From positions 17,995 to 81,994 of the forward strand of contig DATBHX010000039.1 in the NCBI GenBank assembly GCA_036557225.1: DNA of 64,000 nt, written 5' to 3'. This DNA comes from Angelobacter sp036557225. Lineage in GTDB: Bacteria; Acidobacteriota; Terriglobia; Terriglobales; Acidobacteriaceae. The translations under genes were made by a program, and so were the position numbers. The stretch's first letter is position 1; every line of letters starts with the position of its first letter. Shown here in pieces: positions 16,728-25,025 of the stretch. A model generated the notes under the pieces. That model was not told the origin of the DNA. It searched no databases and saw nothing but the letters and a program-made list of their open reading frames with translations.

Positions 16728-16941
16728 ACATCACTCCTGACGCACACGTCACAGGCTTTTGAGGGTGATCAGGACAGGAACTTTTCGGAGCACGGCTCCC
16801 GAAGAAAAACCGACATAAACTCCAGTACAAATCCCTCTTTCAAAAGCAAGGACGATTACGTCGACTCTACTTGGGATGTGCCGAAGCATGCGCCGAGTTG
16901 CGCCAAATCGGGCTGCTCTGAATTTTCACCTTTGGAATCTG

Positions 16942-17154
16942 GGTAGTGGTACAGTTTGAAAATTCTTATAAGCTCGTCATCCCGAATCCCCGTCAACGAG
17001 CAAGCGCTTTCGGGCCCGTTGACGCCCGCTTTTGGCGTGAATGGGCAGAGCGCGCGAGTCCGGGGCCCCCAAGTGCGCCGCTTTTGCGCGATTTGGGGTG
17101 GGAGTAGGGGTGAGGGACCTTGCGTTACCAAAGCCGTCAAACTGTACCACTACC
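16942..17154. mobile_element. Non-autonomous MITE-like element, 213 bp
   Basis: Perfect 18-bp terminal inverted repeats: GGTAGTGGTACAGTTTGA at 16942-16959 and its reverse complement at 17137-17154. The element is flanked on both sides by the same 8 bp, GGAATCTG (16934-16941 and 17155-17162), as expected of a transposase-made target duplication. The interior has no reading frame of useful length and carries a diverged inverted copy of the dispersed repeat at 5766-5876. The 8-bp duplication size is shared by several transposase families, so the helper cannot be named. Confidence 0.82.
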
Positions 17155-17172
17155 GGAATCTGCCCGCCGGGT

Positions 17173-17237
17173 GCCCCATCCCTTTGTATCCTACGATTCC
17201 GTCTTCTCCCAGATGCCGGCGGACGCAAAGGGTGGGC
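17173..17237. repeat. Dispersed palindromic element, copy P2
   Basis: Arms GCCCCATCCCTTTGTATCC (17173-17191) and GGACGCAAAGGGTGGGC (17221-17237) with the same ACGATTCCGT centre as copy P1 at 14006-14070. Confidence 0.6.
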
Positions 17238-17249
17238 CGGAGCGCCGAA

Positions 17250-17780
17250 CTATTCAGGCTGCCACAATTCGATTGGGTTTCCCTCCGGATCATGCAACCG
17301 GGTGAAGCGCCCGATCTTGGGATAGGTTTCGGGGTCTTTCACCTCAATTCCTGCCGCTCGCAGCTGGGCTACCATTTTGTCCATGTCATGCACGCGAAAG
17401 TTGATCATCCAGGCCTTGTTAGGGTCCCCGAAATATTTGGTCGTCTCGGGAAAGGGACTGAACGAAGTAGGTCCGGCTTCTTGCTGCCAAACTTGTCCGC
17501 CCTCGCTCGTCGGTGTGAGCGCAATCCCCAAATGCTGCTGGTACCAGTTCGCCAACGCTTTGGGATCCTTAGCTCGAAAGAACAACCCTCCGATTCCGGC
17601 TACTTTTTCCATCTCCGCTCCTCTCGATTCATCTTTAGCAGCTGCCTTCGCAGGCGGAGCATGATTCGCCGGCTGTGCGGCGTTCTGTTCCGCCATAGCT
17701 GATTCGCTCTGGAGCACAACGATGCTGGACGCGAAAGTATAGGACAAGATTTGAAGGAATTGCCGCCTTTGAAAGCTCAT
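17250..17780 (-). CDS. Tat-exported VOC (glyoxalase/bleomycin-resistance-like) protein
   Basis: 176 residues. The N-terminus MSFQRRQFLQILSYTFASSI is a twin-arginine type signal (RRQFL). After an Ala/Pro/Lys-rich linker (residues 35-55), a single VOC module follows: AGIGGLFFRAKDPKALANWY, NFRVHDMDKMVAQLRAAGIE and a C-terminal RLHDPEGNPIELWQPE containing the terminal metal-ligand Glu. VOC enzymes bind a divalent metal, and Tat export of a folded, metal-loaded enzyme is consistent with that. Substrate unknown. The start at ATG 17780 has GGAGTAG upstream. Confidence 0.78.
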   Translation of the reverse strand: MSFQRRQFLQILSYTFASSIVVLQSESAMAEQNAAQPANHAPPAKAAAKDESRGAEMEKVAGIGGLFFRAKDPKALANWYQQHLGIALTPTSEGGQVWQQEAGPTSFSPFPETTKYFGDPNKAWMINFRVHDMDKMVAQLRAAGIEVKDPETYPKIGRFTRLHDPEGNPIELWQPE

Positions 17781-18019
17781 TCCACTACTCCTTCCAGGAC
17801 TTTGTGCGAGGGTTACTACAATACCTGACGGAATGGGCTTCTGAAAACTGGAACCCTACTTTGGTAGTGGGTTTTTTCACAAAAAATGCCCCAGCGGATG
17901 GGGCGCCCGGTGATCACGCGCAAATTCCTTGATTTCTCTTCCTTTGCCTCCGCAGCCTGCCCTGAGCCACCGAAAGGTGTCGAACGGGCGTCCTCTGCGG
18001 GAAATGGGTTTGGATTTTT

Positions 18020-18051
18020 CTTGATCAGCGTTCATCAGTGTCCTTCAGCGG
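18020..18051 (-). repeat. Dispersed 'CGCGGATT' repeat, copy D3 (degenerate)
   Basis: CTTGATCAGCGTTCATCAGT then GTCCTTCAGCGG; the first 16 bases match copy D2 exactly. Confidence 0.5.
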
Positions 18052-18081
18052 CTCATGGTCTTGCCTTTCCGATGACGGGGT

Positions 18082-18174
18082 CCCCGGCAAGCCCGGTGTT
18101 GGCTTGCTGGGGTGAGATCTCCCGATGACCCGATCTCCGGGGCCCCCGACAAGCCCGGTGTTGGCTTGTTGGGG
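18082..18174. repeat. Two tandem hairpins, about 62-bp unit
   Basis: Hairpin 1: CCCCGGCAAGCC (18082-18093), loop CGGTGTT, GGCTTGCTGGGG (18101-18112). Hairpin 2: CCCCGACAAGCC (18144-18155), same loop, GGCTTGTTGGGG (18163-18174). The single base change between the copies is matched on the other arm (G-C versus A-T), so pairing is preserved. Confidence 0.7.
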
Positions 18175-18225
18175 TGGGATCTCCCGACCCCTTTGCGTTC
18201 TCTGGTGCATGGATACTCGCCGGCG

Positions 18226-19491
18226 TTATGAGAGGGCTTCCAGCAGCCTTTCGATGTCGCCCATGTCGTTGAACACGGACGGCGACACGCGAAGGAAATC
18301 CTCCGCCACTCTCACATTGACATTCGCCTTCTTGAGACGCTCGACGACATTCCCCCGATCTTTCATGGAGAAGCTGATCAGGGCAGACGTTGATTCGGGC
18401 GGTGTCAGCGGAGTGAATCCGAGCCGCGGCATTTCCTCGCGCAGTTTTTTCAGGAGCGGCTGGCGATGCGCCTGGATCTTTTCCACGCCGATTTTCCGGA
18501 TGTAGGGCAGCGTCTCCATCAATATGTGTTGCGCCCCTGACCCCGAGGTGCCTGTTTCGAAATGGCCAGTCGCATCGTTGCTGAGCTTCCAGCTATAGGG
18601 TGTCGATCCTACGTCATCGCCAGGAAGGAAGTGCGATTGCATTTCCTCAGCCTGGTAGTATCCGTATTGCGTTTGTCGCAGAACGCGATCGAGCAGTTCC
18701 TCCTTGACATAGAGAAACCCAAGGCCAAAATCTCCCATGAGCCACTTGAACGTAGCGCTGGCTGCAAAATCGACTCCACTGGCGCGCACGTCAATGGGAG
18801 TGTTGCCGGCAGCCTGCACGATATCGGCATAAACATAGGCGCCGCGCGAGTGGGCCAGATCGCATACGGCTTTGAGATCGTGCTGAAATCCGTTCGTCAT
18901 GGCGACCAGCGAGATCTCGACCAGCTTGGTCTTCCTGTCAATCACGCGTTCCAGATCTTTAAGATCAATCCGCCAATCGCGCGGCATCACGATACGCACA
19001 TCGAGCCCGGAGCGGCGCTTGAGCTCGCCCAGATGGAGAAGAGCGCCATCGAAATGCAATGCGTCCGTCACAACATTGGAATCGGTGCCCACAATCCCAA
19101 GCCCGTTCACCACCAGGTTCTCGCCGGAGCTGGTGTTGGGGATATAGCTGATTTCTGATGGCTTCGCGTTAATCAAGGCGGCGAATTCCGCCTTCACCTG
19201 TTCCCGGTCATAGTGTGTGTCCAGGACCGGACCAGTGCGCGAGTCTACATACCTGCGCAGCGCTTCGCGACCTACGATCGGCAGCGGATGCACGTAGGCA
19301 CTGTTGATATACGTCTCGCCTTCAGGGATAGTGAAGTCAGCTTTGCGCGGCAGCGAGAGGTCGGCAGAGGTTGCCGGTAGGGTCCCCCCGACCACGGCTC
19401 CTGGATCGCGCTGCGCTTGCGCGATTTGGGATGGGAGAGCAGCGGCGCTGCCGAGCGCAGCTACGCCGCAAACAAATTCGCGTCGATTCAT
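18226..19491 (-). CDS. Tat-exported aminotransferase class V (isopenicillin-N-epimerase-like)
   Basis: 421 residues. The N-terminus MNRREFVCGVAALGSAAALP is a Tat signal (NRREF). The fold type I PLP domain shows the cofactor Asp in YADIVQAAGNTPID (Asp223), and the Schiff-base Lys249 in SATFKWLMGDFGLG. Relatives include cysteine desulfurases and isopenicillin-N epimerases, but exported members of this family are uncharacterised. It sits beside the Tat-exported VOC protein (same strand, 445 bp apart), suggesting two cofactor-bearing enzymes in the periplasm, though not necessarily one pathway. Start at ATG 19491. Confidence 0.82.
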   Translation of the reverse strand: MNRREFVCGVAALGSAAALPSQIAQAQRDPGAVVGGTLPATSADLSLPRKADFTIPEGETYINSAYVHPLPIVGREALRRYVDSRTGPVLDTHYDREQVKAEFAALINAKPSEISYIPNTSSGENLVVNGLGIVGTDSNVVTDALHFDGALLHLGELKRRSGLDVRIVMPRDWRIDLKDLERVIDRKTKLVEISLVAMTNGFQHDLKAVCDLAHSRGAYVYADIVQAAGNTPIDVRASGVDFAASATFKWLMGDFGLGFLYVKEELLDRVLRQTQYGYYQAEEMQSHFLPGDDVGSTPYSWKLSNDATGHFETGTSGSGAQHILMETLPYIRKIGVEKIQAHRQPLLKKLREEMPRLGFTPLTPPESTSALISFSMKDRGNVVERLKKANVNVRVAEDFLRVSPSVFNDMGDIERLLEALS

Positions 19492-19563
19492 AGGCTATGG
19501 TGAACCTCAACCCAAACATTGTCTTCGTATAGCGCGCACAGTCAAGTGCTTCCTAGGCTGTCC

Positions 19564-19959
19564 CTATTTCTCAATCGGCCGCCCAAAACACAGCACGTAG
19601 CCGTTGTTATCGGTGATCTCAAAGGCCCTGAGGCCATCGTCTGTGTTGGCCAGTTCACGATGCATAGGGACCTGGCGGTCGACGAACTCTTTGTACAGAG
19701 AGTCCGGATCATCGGTGCCGAAGTAGGCATCCCAGCGGGCCCATTCGTGCCGCGTATAGTTCGGCTGCGGATGGATCTCCGGCGTAATCGCCTTGAGCAT
19801 GAGCATGACCCGGTCGCGTCCTACGGCGGCGAAGAAGTCAGGTCCTACTCCGTCGCCTCCGCCCTTGTAAAGAACGTGGAACCCCAGCTTGGACTGATAA
19901 AACGCAAGCGTAGCGTCAAGATCGTCGATGATGAAAAAGGGAGCAGTATGGGTCAACAT
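19564..19959 (-). CDS. VOC family (glyoxalase-like) protein
   Basis: 131 residues with one VOC module: PFFIIDDLDATLAFYQSKLG at the start, DYF/RDRVMLMLK strand in the middle and ITDNNGYVLCFGRPIE at the end. No signal peptide, so cytoplasmic, unlike the VOC protein at 17250-17780. Similar proteins are called bleomycin-resistance or glyoxalase-like, but catalytic function is not established. The ATG at 19959 follows a GGTGCGC segment with no clear SD. Confidence 0.75.
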   Translation of the reverse strand: MLTHTAPFFIIDDLDATLAFYQSKLGFHVLYKGGGDGVGPDFFAAVGRDRVMLMLKAITPEIHPQPNYTRHEWARWDAYFGTDDPDSLYKEFVDRQVPMHRELANTDDGLRAFEITDNNGYVLCFGRPIEK

Positions 19960-20053
19960 AGCGCACCGCCGTGGACGCGAATATAGCTCATGTCCCTGGC
20001 TTCTGGCCAGTTCGCCCGCAGCCCGCTCGCTCGCCCACTAGAACGAACACGAA

Positions 20054-20079
20054 AAAGCGCGGCCTGCCGGCCGCGCTTT
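20054..20079 (-). terminator. Rho-independent terminator of the DUF3300 gene
   Basis: Perfect 11-bp stem AAAGCGCGGCC / GGCCGCGCTTT with 4-nt loop; on the minus strand it is followed by TTTTTCG, 30 bp after the DUF3300 stop. Confidence 0.85.
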
Positions 20080-20108
20080 CACAAGAAATCAGTTCTAGAG
20101 ACTACTAG

Positions 20109-21332
20109 TTATCGTCCGTGGCCGTCGTGATCGCCATGGCCTTTGTCGTCTTTGTCTTTGTTGTTGCCGTTGTGATTGCCGTTATTTCCACGGTTGCCAT
20201 TGTCGTGGCCATTGCCGTTGCTGTGATTGTCATGGCCATGATTATCGGAGTGGCCGGCATCCCGGCGCTCGACATGCCCCACGTCATTGTGGGCTTCGCG
20301 GACTGGATGGTCATCGCGATGCACGTCGTGATGATCGTCGTGATGGTCGTCATGCCGGGCGTCGCGATAGGCGTCGCGGCGTTCTTCGTGCCGTACGGCC
20401 TCGCGATGTTCTTCTTGCCGCTCTCTTACGGCTTCGTGGTGCTCGATTTGCCGTTCTCGTATCGCTTCATGATGCTCGTGGGCGAAGTGGTCACGCTCGC
20501 GCTCCATGGCTTCATGCCGCTCGTTCCAGACGCGGTCGTGAACCACGACCCGCCGGACCGTATAAGGATGAACATAGACTGTCCGGTTTACCCAGGTGCG
20601 GCGCCACGGCGCATTGTTGACGATCACCACGCGCTCGTTCCACGAAATGCGGTTGTAACCCCAGCCCCAGGGCCGGTACGCAGCTCCCACGACCACGCCG
20701 AAGCGGAAGCCGATGGCGGCTCCCACGAAGAAGCCAGGCCGCGGACGTTCATAGACCACGACCGGATCATAGTAGGGAACCACGATGTAGTCCGGACGCG
20801 CCGGCGCAATCGCAATATAAGGGCCGCCGCTTACCACGATCTGCGGGCCACTTCTCAGGTAGCCATAGTCGCGCGCGCGCTGCCGCATTCTCTGCACGGC
20901 AAACATCACTTCCTGTTGATTCGACAGGAAGGCATCGCCCAGATCAGTGGTCCAGCGCATGTCCGACGCCATGTTGCCCAGCACCGCCGGGAAGGGAAGC
21001 AGCGCCTGCACAGACGGGTCCCAGGGCAGCTGATCGTCCTGGATCCGGCCTGCCAGCTGGTCGCCGTTCATACCGCGGTTCTGATCGGCCCAGCGGGCAG
21101 CATCCGGAATTTCGTCAGGGAATGTGGCCGCAGCCAGCACCTGTGCCAGCAGCGGATCAGGGTACAACGCAACTCGTGATACCAGATGGTCAAGCTGATC
21201 GGGCGAATAATACGGCGCGTCCTGCGCCGCTGCGGGTGCGGCCCACACACAAACCATCGCCACCAGGGCCAGCGCGATCATCAGCACTCGGCCCGCTTTC
21301 CGCGCGGGATTCAAAACTTGTCTTTGCGACAT
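20109..21332 (-). CDS. DUF3300 exported protein with His/Asp-rich tail
   Basis: 407 residues. A signal peptide (LMIALALVAMVCVWAAPAAAQ) is followed by the DUF3300 domain, recognised by YSPDQLDHLVSRVALYPDPL and DEIPDAARWADQNRGMNGDQ. The middle section is Tyr/Pro/Arg-rich (VVPYYDPVVVYERPRPG). From about residue 280 a Glu/His/Arg-rich coiled stretch (ERQEEHREAVRHEERRDAYR) runs into a His/Asp/Asn/Gly-rich, disordered tail. The tail could bind metal ions; this is inference. The start ATG 21332 has AAGGAGAGCC upstream and a terminator follows the stop. Confidence 0.85.
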   Translation of the reverse strand: MSQRQVLNPARKAGRVLMIALALVAMVCVWAAPAAAQDAPYYSPDQLDHLVSRVALYPDPLLAQVLAAATFPDEIPDAARWADQNRGMNGDQLAGRIQDDQLPWDPSVQALLPFPAVLGNMASDMRWTTDLGDAFLSNQQEVMFAVQRMRQRARDYGYLRSGPQIVVSGGPYIAIAPARPDYIVVPYYDPVVVYERPRPGFFVGAAIGFRFGVVVGAAYRPWGWGYNRISWNERVVIVNNAPWRRTWVNRTVYVHPYTVRRVVVHDRVWNERHEAMERERDHFAHEHHEAIRERQIEHHEAVRERQEEHREAVRHEERRDAYRDARHDDHHDDHHDVHRDDHPVREAHNDVGHVERRDAGHSDNHGHDNHSNGNGHDNGNRGNNGNHNGNNKDKDDKGHGDHDGHGR

Positions 21333-21724
21333 TACGGCTCTCCTTGTTTGCTATGCGTATAACTGTTTCAGCTGAAAGTTTCCATTGGTTGAAACCCTCA
21401 GCTATGAATACGTTTTCTCCTGCATGTAACTACTTGCCGGATGGACCGCGCCTTCCTGCCGGCGGCGTAAAGGGAAGTTTGTGTGCTGTTATGTGAATTC
21501 TAACCCTGCTTGCGCTACAAAGTTGTTCACTGATGGGATGGAACTTTGGTAACGCCGACTGTGGAAATGCCGCCTGGCGAGCAGAAGCAACGGGCTGGAA
21601 AGAATAGACGATTTCAGAAGGAACGCACGATTTGAGATGGAGGCACGAAACAGCATGCTCCATCCTCTCGCTCATAAGAACGAAAGGACGGGAGCAAAGC
21701 TGCCTTGCGCGGAAAGAGAGAAAG
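21333..21724. other. 392-bp intergenic region with a palindrome
   Basis: Lies upstream of DUF3300. A perfect 12-bp palindrome TTTCAGCTGAAA at 21366-21377 could be an operator. No gene seen. Confidence 0.4.
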
Positions 21725-23266
21725 CTAGGATCCTTTGGTTGGATTCAGTTGGATCACCAGATGCCAGTTCTTGAAATCAGCACCGGTGGTAGCGCCGAAG
21801 GCTGCAGCAGGCCCGACATAGCGCTGTGCGCCAACCCGTACCAGCCCGGCAAAACTAACGCCAAATGACATCTGTTGTAGGAAGAAGTTGTTTGTCGAAA
21901 GCCCGGCTGCGGTTTTGAAGCTATCGGGAACGTTCTGGTAACCGGCAGAATAGTCACCGTAGAAGCCTCCAGCATTCCCAATCGCGTGATATTCGGCGTA
22001 CGCTTCAAACGGAACAGAAACGTATTTCTCAGTAGCCTGCGATAGCGTCGACTGGCCCGCAAATCCGTCAAAACTAAAGCCCAGCTTGGCATTGCCCGTG
22101 GCGACGAATTGCAGAGCATTGTTGTTGTATACGTAGATCGGGTACAGAGCGTGGAGATAGAAATTGCCCCCGGCCTGAATGGTCGCAAGGGTGGAAGCCG
22201 CAGTAGCCTGCGCGGATGACGTGCTTGCATTTCCACCGCCGGTAACGCTGCTGCCCAGGGCGACGCGTAGTCCAAAAGGCGCGGGAAACTGTATCGCAAC
22301 AAGGTCCGCGGAGATCGTATTGGTTCCCTGATCAATGCCATACAAATACTGCACCTGGCCTAATGGCGCCACAGGGCCGGTCGCCTGATAGAAACACACT
22401 ACATCGTTGTTCGTAGGCGAAGCCGGAGCGGTATGGCCGTTGGGATCAAGATTTCGCGATCGTTTCGTGCTCAGTGGCGTCCACCCATTGAAGTACTGTG
22501 GATCGCCATATTTCGGATTGCCGCAATCCGGCGCCGAGTTGATCGAAATGGCAATCGTGGCTTCCGCTGAAGAATGATTGTTTGTGTCCGTTGCTGTAAC
22601 TTTAACCGTCGTAACGCCTTTTGTGTCCGGTTTCCCGATTATGTAGCCGCTCGGGTCCAGCTGAAGACCTTGCGGAAATGTACTCATTGTGCGCCAGATG
22701 TAGCGTCCCTGTCCGCCAAATGCAATGAGCGGCGCCCGATACGCCTGGCCGGTTGGCTGTGGCGTAAGAGATACGGACTTTACTCCAACCTGGATCGTGT
22801 CTCCCTGCGCTGGATCGATTTCAATCGTGAAAGAATCCGACCTCGAAGCACCTTTTGCCGTTGTCGCGGTAACCTCCACGTCTGCAATCGCAATTGCCGG
22901 CGGCGTGCCATAGAGACAGCCTGTCACCGAATCCATTGCGAGGTCGGTAAATGGCCACGAGGTCGGCACCCAACTGCAGCTTCCTTCTGCACAAAGGTGA
23001 CTATCGATTCGTTGTGTACAAGCGCTGATTGTGTATGTTGTGCCACGAATCAGTCTTATCGCTTTGACTAGAGCAGGAGCGGGTGCCGCACCCTTCGTGG
23101 CCTTGGCTGGACGCGTTCTCTTTCCGACCTTTGCCTTGTTGGCGATGGTCCGTCCGCCGCCTGCTCCGGGCGGCAAGCTTTGCGCCACTGACATTTGGGT
23201 AAAGGCAAACAGAGATAAAACTACCACTGCTGCTGAATACAAGACATGGGTCTTGAACGGCCTCAA
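21725..23266 (-). CDS. Secreted protein with putative Ig-like (He_PIG) domains and an unknown C-terminal domain
   Basis: 513 residues from a TTG at 23266, preferred because AAGGAGG lies 6 bases upstream; a longer frame starts at 23350 without SD. Signal peptide to about residue 30 (SVAQS). A Lys/Arg/Pro-rich linker (AKVGKRTRPAKATKG) is followed by two Ig-like repeats of the He_PIG type, each with the 'G...PTG.Y' layout: TDLAMDSVTGCLYGTP and GLQLDPSGYIIGKPDTKGVT. From about residue 260 a C-terminal domain of about 240 residues, rich in Ala, Tyr and Phe, is not recognised; it may be a membrane-surface or adhesion module. Four cysteines near residues 80-100 suggest disulfides. Confidence 0.7.
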   Translation of the reverse strand: MRPFKTHVLYSAAVVVLSLFAFTQMSVAQSLPPGAGGGRTIANKAKVGKRTRPAKATKGAAPAPALVKAIRLIRGTTYTISACTQRIDSHLCAEGSCSWVPTSWPFTDLAMDSVTGCLYGTPPAIAIADVEVTATTAKGASRSDSFTIEIDPAQGDTIQVGVKSVSLTPQPTGQAYRAPLIAFGGQGRYIWRTMSTFPQGLQLDPSGYIIGKPDTKGVTTVKVTATDTNNHSSAEATIAISINSAPDCGNPKYGDPQYFNGWTPLSTKRSRNLDPNGHTAPASPTNNDVVCFYQATGPVAPLGQVQYLYGIDQGTNTISADLVAIQFPAPFGLRVALGSSVTGGGNASTSSAQATAASTLATIQAGGNFYLHALYPIYVYNNNALQFVATGNAKLGFSFDGFAGQSTLSQATEKYVSVPFEAYAEYHAIGNAGGFYGDYSAGYQNVPDSFKTAAGLSTNNFFLQQMSFGVSFAGLVRVGAQRYVGPAAAFGATTGADFKNWHLVIQLNPTKGS

Positions 23267-23657
23267 AGTGGCCTCCTTCGCTACACAGGTTCCTTGCAAA
23301 ATGCCAAGCTGTTCGTTTGTTGCTGAAATTGATAACGGCTTCTCCGCCACAAACCCTTTTGTCTATGAAAAATATGGCTGCGGCAGTGACAACAGGCAGG
23401 TCAGACAAACCAACACGAGGCTGTTGGAATTTGCAGGCCGTGAATTGCAGCTGGATTCTCCTCCCAGCCGTGCGTTACACTCTTACTCACCGCCTATGAC
23501 TGCCATCCTTTAATTCGGCGCTCTCTGTATTTTCCGAACAACCAGGCTTGAAGTGTCTCGTCTTTCCGGCAACATCTGCGCCTTTCCTTTGCCGAAAAGA
23601 CTGGAAATAGCCTTTCCCGCGCATGCTTCGCGACATGCGTTCTGGAGCGCAATCGTC
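23267..23657. other. 391-bp divergent intergenic region
   Basis: Separates the Ig-like protein and rsgA. Open frames here show no protein-like pattern and I see no repeat or RNA. Confidence 0.4.
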
Positions 23658-24785
23658 ATGCAATTGCAATTGGCAGGATGGAACGAATCGTGGTCTGAAC
23701 TTTTCTCGCAGCAATTCAACACAGCCGATCATAAGGCTCTGCAGCCTGCGCGTGTGCTGGCTCAACATCGCCAATCCTATTCTCTCTGGACCGCCTCCGG
23801 CGAGGCTAACGCCGAAGTCGCCGGAGCGTTTCTCTATCGCGCCTCTGCTGCTGATTTGCCCGCGGTCGGGGACTGGGTTGCCGTTCGCCAGTATTCACCC
23901 GCGGACCTGGCGATCATCACCGGTGTCTTACCGCGCAAGACCTGCTTCTCCCGCAAGGTCAGCGGCCCTGCGCCGGAAGAACAGGTCATTGCCGCCAACA
24001 TCGATCTGCTGTTCATCGTGTGCGGGCTTGATCATGACTACAACCTGCGCCGGCTGGAACGCTATCTGGTGGCAGCGCGCCAGAGCGGAGCAGCTGCGAT
24101 CATCGTGCTCAACAAGGTCGACCTCTGCGGCGACATACCAGCACGCCTGGAAGAAGTTCAAGCCATTGCACCTGGGACTTCAGTCGTCGCGATATCCGCA
24201 ACTTCGTCTGCAGCCGCGCTCACGCTGTTGCAGTTCATCGCCCCGGGCCAAACCGGTGCCCTGGTTGGCTCTTCCGGAGCAGGGAAGTCGACCATCGTGA
24301 ACCAGCTGTTGGGAACAGCCGTGCAAACCACGCAACCCACGCGCACCTCGGACAGCCGCGGACGCCACACCACCACGCATCGGGAACTTTTCTTTCTGCC
24401 CCACGGCGGATTGATTCTGGATAATCCCGGCCTTCGCGAACTGCAACTCTGGTCAGAGGATTTCTACTCCCACGGAGCGTCTGCAACAGCAACATCATCG
24501 CTTCTGGGCCACGCTGCCGCGGTTGACCAGGCTTTTCCTGAAATCGAAGTCCTGGCCGCGCGCTGCGCCTTCCGCGATTGCAGCCACAGCGTCGAACCCG
24601 GCTGCTCCGTACAAGCGGCGCTGACTTCTGGTCAGATCGATGCTGCGCGCTGGCGCAGCTATCTCAAGCTCGGCCGTGAATTGCGCCACGCCGCTGTTCA
24701 ACTGGACCAGAATCTGCGTCGCACAGAAAAGGAGCGCTGGAAGAAGCTTTGCAAAGAGGTAAAGCGCAATCAGAAGCGAAGATGA
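23658..24785 (+). CDS. rsgA: Ribosome small-subunit-dependent GTPase A
   Basis: 375 residues from ATG 23658; an in-frame GTG at 23553 would add 35 residues without family resemblance. RsgA binds the 30S subunit late in assembly and hydrolyses GTP. The circularly permuted GTPase order is visible: NKVDL (G4, residues 152-156), then GSSGAGKST (G1, 204-212), then DNPGL (G3, 255-259). The zinc knuckle C-x4-C-x-H-x5-C is at Cys304, Cys309, His311 and Cys317. The N-terminal OB-fold domain carries GDWVAVRQ. The C-terminus is strongly basic, as usual for ribosome binding. Confidence 0.92.
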   Translation: MQLQLAGWNESWSELFSQQFNTADHKALQPARVLAQHRQSYSLWTASGEANAEVAGAFLYRASAADLPAVGDWVAVRQYSPADLAIITGVLPRKTCFSRKVSGPAPEEQVIAANIDLLFIVCGLDHDYNLRRLERYLVAARQSGAAAIIVLNKVDLCGDIPARLEEVQAIAPGTSVVAISATSSAAALTLLQFIAPGQTGALVGSSGAGKSTIVNQLLGTAVQTTQPTRTSDSRGRHTTTHRELFFLPHGGLILDNPGLRELQLWSEDFYSHGASATATSSLLGHAAAVDQAFPEIEVLAARCAFRDCSHSVEPGCSVQAALTSGQIDAARWRSYLKLGRELRHAAVQLDQNLRRTEKERWKKLCKEVKRNQKRR

Positions 24786-24795
24786 TCGATCGGAT

Positions 24796-24966
24796 GATCG
24801 CCGTGATCCGGTGATCGGAAAAAATAGCAACTCACTGCGGATCAACGCGGATTTGCGCGGATCAAGATAAATTAGCTGCTCTGCCCATGATCGACACCTG
24901 CGCCAGCGTGCAATCTGTTCTATATAGCTTTGGTGTTCCGATCACCCGGTCACCCGATCACGGCGA
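24796..24966. repeat. Imperfect inverted repeat pair with a CGCGGATT copy between
   Basis: Left arm GATCGCCGTGATCCGGTGAT (24796-24815) is the approximate inverse of CCGATCACCCGGTCACCCGA-TCACGGCGAC (24938-24966). Copy D4 of the dispersed repeat lies at 24835-24866 (CTGCGGATCAACGCGGATTT then GCGCGGATCAAG). Confidence 0.55.
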
Positions 24967-25025
24967 CCTGTCCCGGCTTGCCGTGGATCACCCGATCCTT
25001 CGCCTGAATGCTATCCTATTAGGTC

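Larger units (their letters stand above)
16728..17249. other. 522-bp intergenic region holding the MITE
   Basis: Contains the MITE (16942-17154) with its target duplication and the palindromic copy P2 (17173-17237). No protein gene seen. Confidence 0.6.
17781..18225. other. 445-bp repeat-rich intergenic region
   Basis: Holds dispersed repeat copy D3 (18020-18051), the tandem hairpins at 18082-18174, and short CCCGATC-type simple repeats. No protein gene seen. Confidence 0.5.

Noticed and set aside
17853..17878. Hairpin AACCCTAC...GTAGTGGGTT followed by TTTTTT on the plus strand
   Set aside because: Looks like a terminator, but no plus-strand gene lies upstream of it; the stem has a bulge.
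20118..21179. Plus-strand open frame of about 353 codons
   Set aside because: It lies opposite DUF3300; its hydrophobic start is a mirror of the His/Asp-rich tail codons.
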